Of a DNA stretch of 64,000 nt, positions 59,367-64,000 are shown in pieces. This DNA is from Hondaea fermentalgiana. Lineage: Eukaryota; Sar; Bigyra; Thraustochytrida; Thraustochytriidae. The notes under the pieces are model-generated. The model was not told where the DNA came from. It did not search any database and worked only from the letters and a program-made list of their open reading frames with translations. Made by a program: the position numbers and the translations under genes. How positions within the stretch are numbered: the stretch's first letter is position 1; every line of letters starts with the position of its first letter. Location of the stretch: positions 7,326-71,325 of the forward strand of contig NPFB01000178.1 in assembly GCA_014084085.1 (NCBI GenBank), given 5' to 3'.

Positions 59367-59939
59367 AGACATTGTCCCGAAACGCTCAATTTCATAAGCT
59401 CATCAGTCTTCGGAGGAAGAATACGTGACTTGATGTTCTTACAGACTTTCCTTTTCCTTTGCAGACCGCGACGAAAACGCCTAGCCCTGCTACCCCAATG
59501 CAACGCACTTCACTTCACTTCACTTCACTTCTTGGGAAACGATCTTGGCGATGATGAATGGTTTGTCGAACGAGACGTCCCCATGATGATGTGGGCGTGC
59601 TGTTCAACGACAACGAGGTGTGCGCGTGTACAGACTGGCCTAGTATACCCGCATGCGAATGTCGTTTGCTCATTTTCTCAGAGTGAACATTTCTAACAAT
59701 TTTTTATCGAGACGTGCCAATCCTAACCTTGAAGCAAATTGTAGAATGCCTTCATGGTCTGCGTGCAAGGATCTTGTGCGCAGGCTTGAGTTTCGAACAA
59801 AAGGCTGAGATTCTGGATGCGAACTTGGATTGGCAAAGACTGGCGCCATCGGCAAGAGCTGAGCAAAACGCAAAACGCAAAACGCTTTGCAGAAATAGAA
59901 GACGAGAGACGACGGAGGAGCAGATAGCCGTGCGCGAGC
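59367..59939. other. Intergenic region
   Basis: 573 bp between two plus-strand genes. An (ACTTC)n run lies at about 59507-59530. No gene is supported. Confidence 0.4.
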
Positions 59940-61778
59940 ATGCCCCGGCGTCGCGTGCGACCATGGACTGAGATAGCCCGGGCTGCTACAGTGGCCGTCC
60001 TTCTCGTCGCGCTTTACAGCGTGGCGCTGACGGAGATGGCGAGTGCAGCATCAACCGTGGTGGGCCCCGAGCTGTTTCCTGCGCGGGACGGGAGCTTGCT
60101 TCGTCGCGTGCTCTTTGGCGGCGAGCCGTTCGTGACGATATGCCGCGAAAAGAAGGAAGACGCGGAACAGCGCGCAGAAAGCTTTGCAGAGACACTTCGT
60201 GTGGCGCTGGGCAGAAAGTCGCACGTGAGGGTCCTCCGAGCGCCTTGCGGCGAAAAGTTTGGCTCGAGCGGGAACACCTTGCAAAAGCTCGCCAAGCTAA
60301 AGCGCGAGGCGCAAGGCCTTCCCGTGCTCATGTGGACCGCCCATGGACGCCCCGCCAAGCAAATTCCTGCCAAGTCATTCACATCGGCTGTGCAAGGGTC
60401 TTCATCTAAAGATGGCGCGCGGCAGCTTGACGCCAACAAGCTAGCCCGCCTTCTCGAGCGGTCTGACAAGGGCAAGGCTGCGACAATCAAGAGCAATAGC
60501 GCCCTTGCCAAAGAGTGCCTCGACCTCAAATACCAGGTGTGCGCAGTCATACTCAAACACGGAGGCACCGAGCGCTTGGCAAGCAGCAAACTCTCCCTCC
60601 TTCTTGGTGTCGCGCGCAAGCACCGCTTTCTGCGCGTTGTCACGGTAGACACCAAGGAATTTGCGCTAGCTTTGGGAGGCGGGACGGGCGTCGGACTTGC
60701 AGACGAGTCGCTTGTGCTTCTTCGGCGCAACGAATTTGTGTACAGTGGCCCACCGGAACTCGGTCCACCCAAGAATGAAGCCGCCGAGGCTGCAAGAGAG
60801 CAGGAAAAGGCAATGGAGATGGAGTCACTGCGCGCGCCGCACAAAGTGGCCGACACGGATCGATTTCCCAGTGGCGTTGCTCTTTCTCTTGGTCTTGGTG
60901 AGATCGGTAAGGCAACAACGGCAGCACAACGCATGGTCGCTTTTCGCAAGCATGCCATTCAAAGCCGCACAGCGGCTCGAGGCCTCGATCCACATGAAAA
61001 GCAAGCCAAGCTAGCCTTTCTGTTCCACAACGAGCACGATGCGCAGGGCTACATTTTGGATTGGCCGGCGGCGCGGCCGCTTTTGGTGGATCGCCTCGCG
61101 TTTGGGGATATGCCTGACGCTGACATGGCCGCAACGCTCGGTCCTCTGCAGGTTGAGTCACTGAGCAGGGCGAAACGCGGAGGACCTGTGGCCGCTGCGT
61201 CTGCGGCTCGTGGCAAGCCAAAGCGCTCCAAGAAGTCCAAGGGTACGTTTGTAGCGGTGCATCCGCCCAAGCTGCTTAAAGATAGCGAGGCACTCGTGGA
61301 CGCTGTACGTAGTTTTGTTCGAGACCCGCAGTCCGGTACATTTGCGCCTTATAAGGACCGTCCATCGCTCTCCAAGATCATAGCGTCAGCATCTCGCTCG
61401 AAGAAGTCGTCGTCATCGTCGTCGTCGTCGTCGTCGTCTTTCAAGAGGGCTTCCTCATCGTCATCGTCGCCGAAGCCATCGGGCACTGCGCGTGCGGCGA
61501 GCGATCGCGAGTGGGAGCGTCGTCGCCGTCAGGAGATGGAGGAAGAAGCACGCGCTTCAGGTGCATACGCAATGCCTTCCGGCCTCGAAGACGGAGAAGA
61601 CGAGAATGACGATGCCATGGTTGGCGATGATAATGATGACGAGGATGATGAAGAGGATAATTTCTCACCTTTCGCAGATGAGAACGAGGACGAGGATGAT
61701 GAGGACGAGGACGACGAAGACGAGGTCGGAGGAGAGGAGATCTTTCTGTCAGACCATGACGAGCATGACGAGCTTTAA
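59940..61778 (+). CDS. Acidic ER-luminal protein with C-terminal HDEL
   Basis: Predicted 612-residue protein. An N-terminal hydrophobic segment (ARAATVAVLLVALYSVALTE, about 14-33) ending in ASAAS looks like a cleavable signal peptide. Residues 40-260 have a thioredoxin-fold-like order (EPFVTICREKKEDAEQRAES, then LPVLMWTAHGRPAK, VCAVILKHGG, FLRVVTVDTKEFAL) but no CxxC, so no redox centre. A helical middle follows, then Lys/Ser-rich stretches (about 425-510) and a strongly Asp/Glu-rich tail (about 553-605), as in low-affinity Ca-buffering ER proteins. The last four residues are HDEL, a classical ER-retrieval signal. Family unrecognised; a Ca-binding chaperone-like role is inference. ATG at 59940. 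Confidence 0.75.
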   Translation: MPRRRVRPWTEIARAATVAVLLVALYSVALTEMASAASTVVGPELFPARDGSLLRRVLFGGEPFVTICREKKEDAEQRAESFAETLRVALGRKSHVRVLRAPCGEKFGSSGNTLQKLAKLKREAQGLPVLMWTAHGRPAKQIPAKSFTSAVQGSSSKDGARQLDANKLARLLERSDKGKAATIKSNSALAKECLDLKYQVCAVILKHGGTERLASSKLSLLLGVARKHRFLRVVTVDTKEFALALGGGTGVGLADESLVLLRRNEFVYSGPPELGPPKNEAAEAAREQEKAMEMESLRAPHKVADTDRFPSGVALSLGLGEIGKATTAAQRMVAFRKHAIQSRTAARGLDPHEKQAKLAFLFHNEHDAQGYILDWPAARPLLVDRLAFGDMPDADMAATLGPLQVESLSRAKRGGPVAAASAARGKPKRSKKSKGTFVAVHPPKLLKDSEALVDAVRSFVRDPQSGTFAPYKDRPSLSKIIASASRSKKSSSSSSSSSSSFKRASSSSSSPKPSGTARAASDREWERRRRQEMEEEARASGAYAMPSGLEDGEDENDDAMVGDDNDDEDDEEDNFSPFADENEDEDDEDEDDEDEVGGEEIFLSDHDEHDEL

Positions 61779-62223
61779 AAAAAAAGCCCAAAAGGCGGCT
61801 TGACTCAAGAAAATATCCCTCATTTTTCTTTTTGTTTTTCTACTTTTTACTTTTCTTCATACAGTTTATCATCTGCATGCGCTACGGCCAGTGTATCTTG
61901 CAATAGTATTAACCGATGAAGCTACCTAAAGGCAATGATTACGATGATGATGATGATAAGGATAAGGCTGTAAGGAGGAAGAGGATATATCATTTCCTTT
62001 TTGGCCATACTTGATTTCTTTTGGTTGAAGACGATAGAACAACCTCGTGTTGGACCGTCTCCACGTTTTTCAAAGAAAGCAGAGGACAGGTGACAAGGAA
62101 AGACACTTTCTATTGTATGCAAAAGATGCCATAGTTCTTGATGTTTATACCATGAGCGCTTTTGAGCTCGTGCTGATTCTAACAATGTTGGAGTAACTCG
62201 TGCAGGCCAAGAGTTTGAATTCT
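61779..62223. other. Convergent 3' regions
   Basis: AT-richer 445 bp between the ends of the HDEL gene (+) and COX17 (-). It contains a GATGAT/GATAAG run near 61941-61965. Nothing coding. Confidence 0.5.
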
Positions 62224-62639
62224 TTACACCTTGAAGCCCTCCGCGCGAAGGCATGCATTGTGCGCCTCGATGAGATCCTTGCACTGATCCTCGCCGTTCA
62301 TGACGACGCACTCATCGCGAGGCTTACGCGTCTCGGGGCACGAGCAGCAAATCTTCTTGCCGGACTTGCCCAAAACCTGCGCGACATCCGTCGTCGAGGA
62401 GCATTCGCCCCAGCGGCGCAGCGCAAAGCAGTGTATCGCACGCACCCAATTCTTCTCGTCAGTCCCGCTGCTGCAATCCTTCCGTGGCGTCCGACTGCCG
62501 TGCGTTGCGGCCTCGCCTCGCCTCGCCCGCAGAGTGCAATTTCCCGAAGGACGCTCCGCGAGCCATGCAATCATCTCCGCTCCGCTCAACGTACCGGCTT
62601 GGGCTTCTCCTGCGCGGGGGCCGCCTGCTGCTCCGACAT
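62224..62639 (-). CDS. COX17: COX17 copper chaperone (two exons)
   Basis: Copper chaperone of the mitochondrial intermembrane space that loads SCO1/COX11 for cytochrome oxidase. Exon 1 is 62639-62595 (MSEQQAAPAQEKPKP) and exon 2 is 62376-62224 (50 codons plus stop). The 218-nt intron (62594-62377) starts GTACGT and ends GCGCAG, in phase 0. The spliced product has 65 residues, against 63 in human. Exon 2 has the copper-binding CCSCPETRK and the twin CX9C set with spacing C-x9-C-x8-C-x9-C, ending ACLRAEGFKV. Reading through the intron instead gives a 121-codon frame with no ATG-proximal similarity to COX17, so the spliced model is preferred. Joining is inferred from sequence; no transcript evidence is available. 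Confidence 0.9.
62377..62594 (-). other. Intron of COX17
   Basis: 218 nt, donor GTACGT, acceptor GCGCAG, phase 0. It contains an in-frame stop four nucleotides after the donor in exon 1's frame (TGA), so splicing is needed for a full-length product. Confidence 0.82.
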
Positions 62640-63046
62640 CCTTGCTCTCCTGCCTGTCTCTCCGTTCGCCGCCTCCGGTCTTCCTCTGCTGCTGCTGCTG
62701 CTGCTGCTGCTGCGTGTGCGCGCTCGGCGTCTTGCTCGGTCTCGGGTTGGCGGTCTGCAGGCCGCTGCCGCTTGCTTTCTGCAGGAGTCAGCGGCCGCGA
62801 CTGCGCAACGCAATTTGGCCGCGGCGAGTGGGTGGCGGCCGCCGCCGAGATCCGTATTGAAGTTTATCCTGGGTCTTGGCCGCGTCCAAGGGGGGTTGCG
62901 CAGATTACCATCTCGGCAGGAGCGCGCCGGAGGTCTTTGTCAACAGCGGCGCGAGGAGATGCACGGCTGGGCGGCGGCGGGCGGAAGCGCGGGGAAGGCG
63001 GTGGCGGTGCGGGGGGAGAGGTCGGGCGGGCGGGCGGGCTGGAGGG

Positions 63047-63146
63047 NNNNNNNNNNNNNNNNNNNNNNNNNNNNNNNNNNNNNNNNNNNNNNNNNNNNNN
63101 NNNNNNNNNNNNNNNNNNNNNNNNNNNNNNNNNNNNNNNNNNNNNN
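63047..63146. other. Scaffold gap (100 N)
   Basis: Exactly 100 N, flanked on both sides by GGGCGGGCGGGCTGGAGGG-like sequence. The right flank begins GCTGGAGGGCG, repeating the left flank, so the break may be a collapsed G-rich repeat. Confidence 0.99.
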
Positions 63147-63493
63147 GCTGGAGGGCGCGCGGGCGGGTGGCTTGGTGAGCGTGCGTCGCGACGGCGCGGC
63201 GAGGCGAGGCGAGGCGAGGTGCGGGCTCCGCCCGGGGGCGCACCTTTGCTAGGCTCGCTAGGGCCTGGATACGAGAAAGTCTAGGCTTGCGCCTGCACGT
63301 GCCGCGGCCTCCTGCCTGTGCACGTGCCGCCGCGCGACGCCTCGCAGTCGCGGTCGTCGGCGGCCAGCTGCGGCGCGCTACGACTCCGCTCCGCGTGCGG
63401 GGAGCCGAGCTGCCAGCGTCTGCAGCTGCTGCTGCGTCTCCGCGCAGGTGCGTGCTCGCCTGTGCACGGAACCGGTGCGGTGCGAGGGCGACA

Positions 63494-63505
63494 AGCAAGC
63501 ACAAA

Positions 63506-63538
<33 letters not shown>

Positions 63539-63556
63539 AGCAAGCAAGCAAGCATT
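63494..63556. repeat. (AAGC)n/(ACAAGC)n microsatellite
   Basis: Runs of AAGC, some extended to ACAAGC, over about 60 bp. The reverse complement (GCTT)n also occurs at 5492-5514, so the motif recurs across the window. Confidence 0.88.
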
Positions 63557-64000
63557 GACTGTGAAAAAGCGAGTGGGGAAGGAGGACGACTCGGAGGAGG
63601 ACTAGCACGAGGACGAGGGCGAGGTCGAGCTCGAGCTCGAGGACGAGCACAGCGCGCAGACAGACTGCGAACCGGCGAGGAAGGAGGCCGCGGAACGCCG
63701 CGCGCGGAGAGCGGCGGTCCAGCAGGCGCGGCCAGCCGTGGAGGCGATATTTATCTTGGGCCGACGAGCGAGTGCAAGGCAGGCGGCGCGAACGAGGCGC
63801 GGCCGGGAGCGTACATACTCGTCGCGGCGGGGGGCGGAGGGGCCCGGCGGCGACGCGTCGCGAGGGGCGCGTGGAAAGAAACGCCGACGCCTGCCCGCGG
63901 CCGACACGGAGCGAGCGAAGCGTGCGGATTGTGCGGACGACGCAGACTTCGAGGATGAAGCGACTGTCGCAACGCGTGGCGCACGTACGAGAGAGCCTCG

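Larger units (their letters stand above)
62640..64000. other. GC-rich end of window with gap and repeats
   Basis: Upstream of COX17. It holds (CTG)n at about 62689-62714, the 100-N gap, GCGAG units near 63200-63220 and (AAGC)n at about 63494-63556. ORFs are low-complexity and no protein family is recognisable; a gene cut by the window edge cannot be excluded. Confidence 0.4.

Noticed and set aside
62224..62589. Unspliced 121-codon reading of COX17
   Set aside because: Its first 70 codons have no COX17 similarity and begin inside the intron; the spliced 65-residue form matches the family length and N-terminus.
63287..63958. 223-codon plus-strand ORF at the window edge
   Set aside because: It translates (AAGC)n as KQASKQ repeats and is otherwise Arg/Gly/Ala-rich; no start context or domain supports it.
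1..64000. tRNA, rRNA, CRISPR arrays, insertion sequences, viral genes
   Set aside because: None seen by eye on either strand. Arrays found are simple tandem repeats without spacers, and no transposase, integrase or reverse-transcriptase motif appears in any long ORF.

Overview
The window reads as nuclear DNA of a single-celled eukaryote, most likely a labyrinthulomycete/thraustochytrid-like stramenopile. This is inferred from gene content and layout; no rRNA or organelle marker is present. Genes are mostly single long ORFs, on both strands, in GC-rich DNA full of short tandem repeats. There is no operon structure. Four runs of exactly 100 N are scaffold gaps. Some genes are spliced: a COX17 gene was only recoverable by joining two exons across a 218-nt GT-AG intron. 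ESCRT-III, the Arp2/3 complex, the APC/C and an outer-dynein-arm docking protein point to a flagellate-stage eukaryote.

Layout. 0.5-5.1 kb: APC5 (-) and an unknown protein (+). 6.9-13.4 kb: a tetraspanin (+), an MmpL/RND-type exporter (-) and an internally duplicated Trp-rich membrane protein (-). 14.4-24.0 kb: ODAD3/CCDC151 (+), a PrpF-type isomerase (+), a TPR-CobW metal-chaperone GTPase fusion (-), a small membrane protein (+) and a TUG-like UBL-UBL-PUB-UBX protein (-). 25.3-33.9 kb: inorganic pyrophosphatase (+), ARP2 (-), a coiled-coil protein (+) and a secreted vWD/vWA protein with a PTPE stalk (-). 34-36.9 kb: no clear ORF, but exon-like fragments on the minus strand. 36.9-48.2 kb: an EGF-plus-multi-TM protein (+), a receptor-type class III nucleotide cyclase (+), ATP sulfurylase (-) and a CHMP4/Snf7 protein (-). 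49.4-57.9 kb: an uncertain ORF (-), an EF-hand membrane protein (-) and a divergent pair of type II Golgi glycosyltransferase-like genes. 58.6-62.6 kb: cobalamin adenosyltransferase (+), an acidic ER protein ending in HDEL (+) and spliced COX17 (-).

Functional links are loose. PrpF belongs to the methylcitrate route and MMAB to the B12/methylmalonyl-CoA route, so both propionate-disposal routes are hinted at, which fits odd-chain lipid metabolism. COX17, MMAB and possibly PrpF are mitochondrial. The exporter, cyclase, EGF-7TM, tetraspanin, vWA and glycosyltransferase-like genes make the window rich in surface and secretory proteins. The most unusual items are the TPR-CobW fusion, the PUB domain inside a TUG/ASPL-like protein, the tandem GT8 enzyme with one altered DxD, and the cyclase carrying Glu/Gly at its base-selecting positions.
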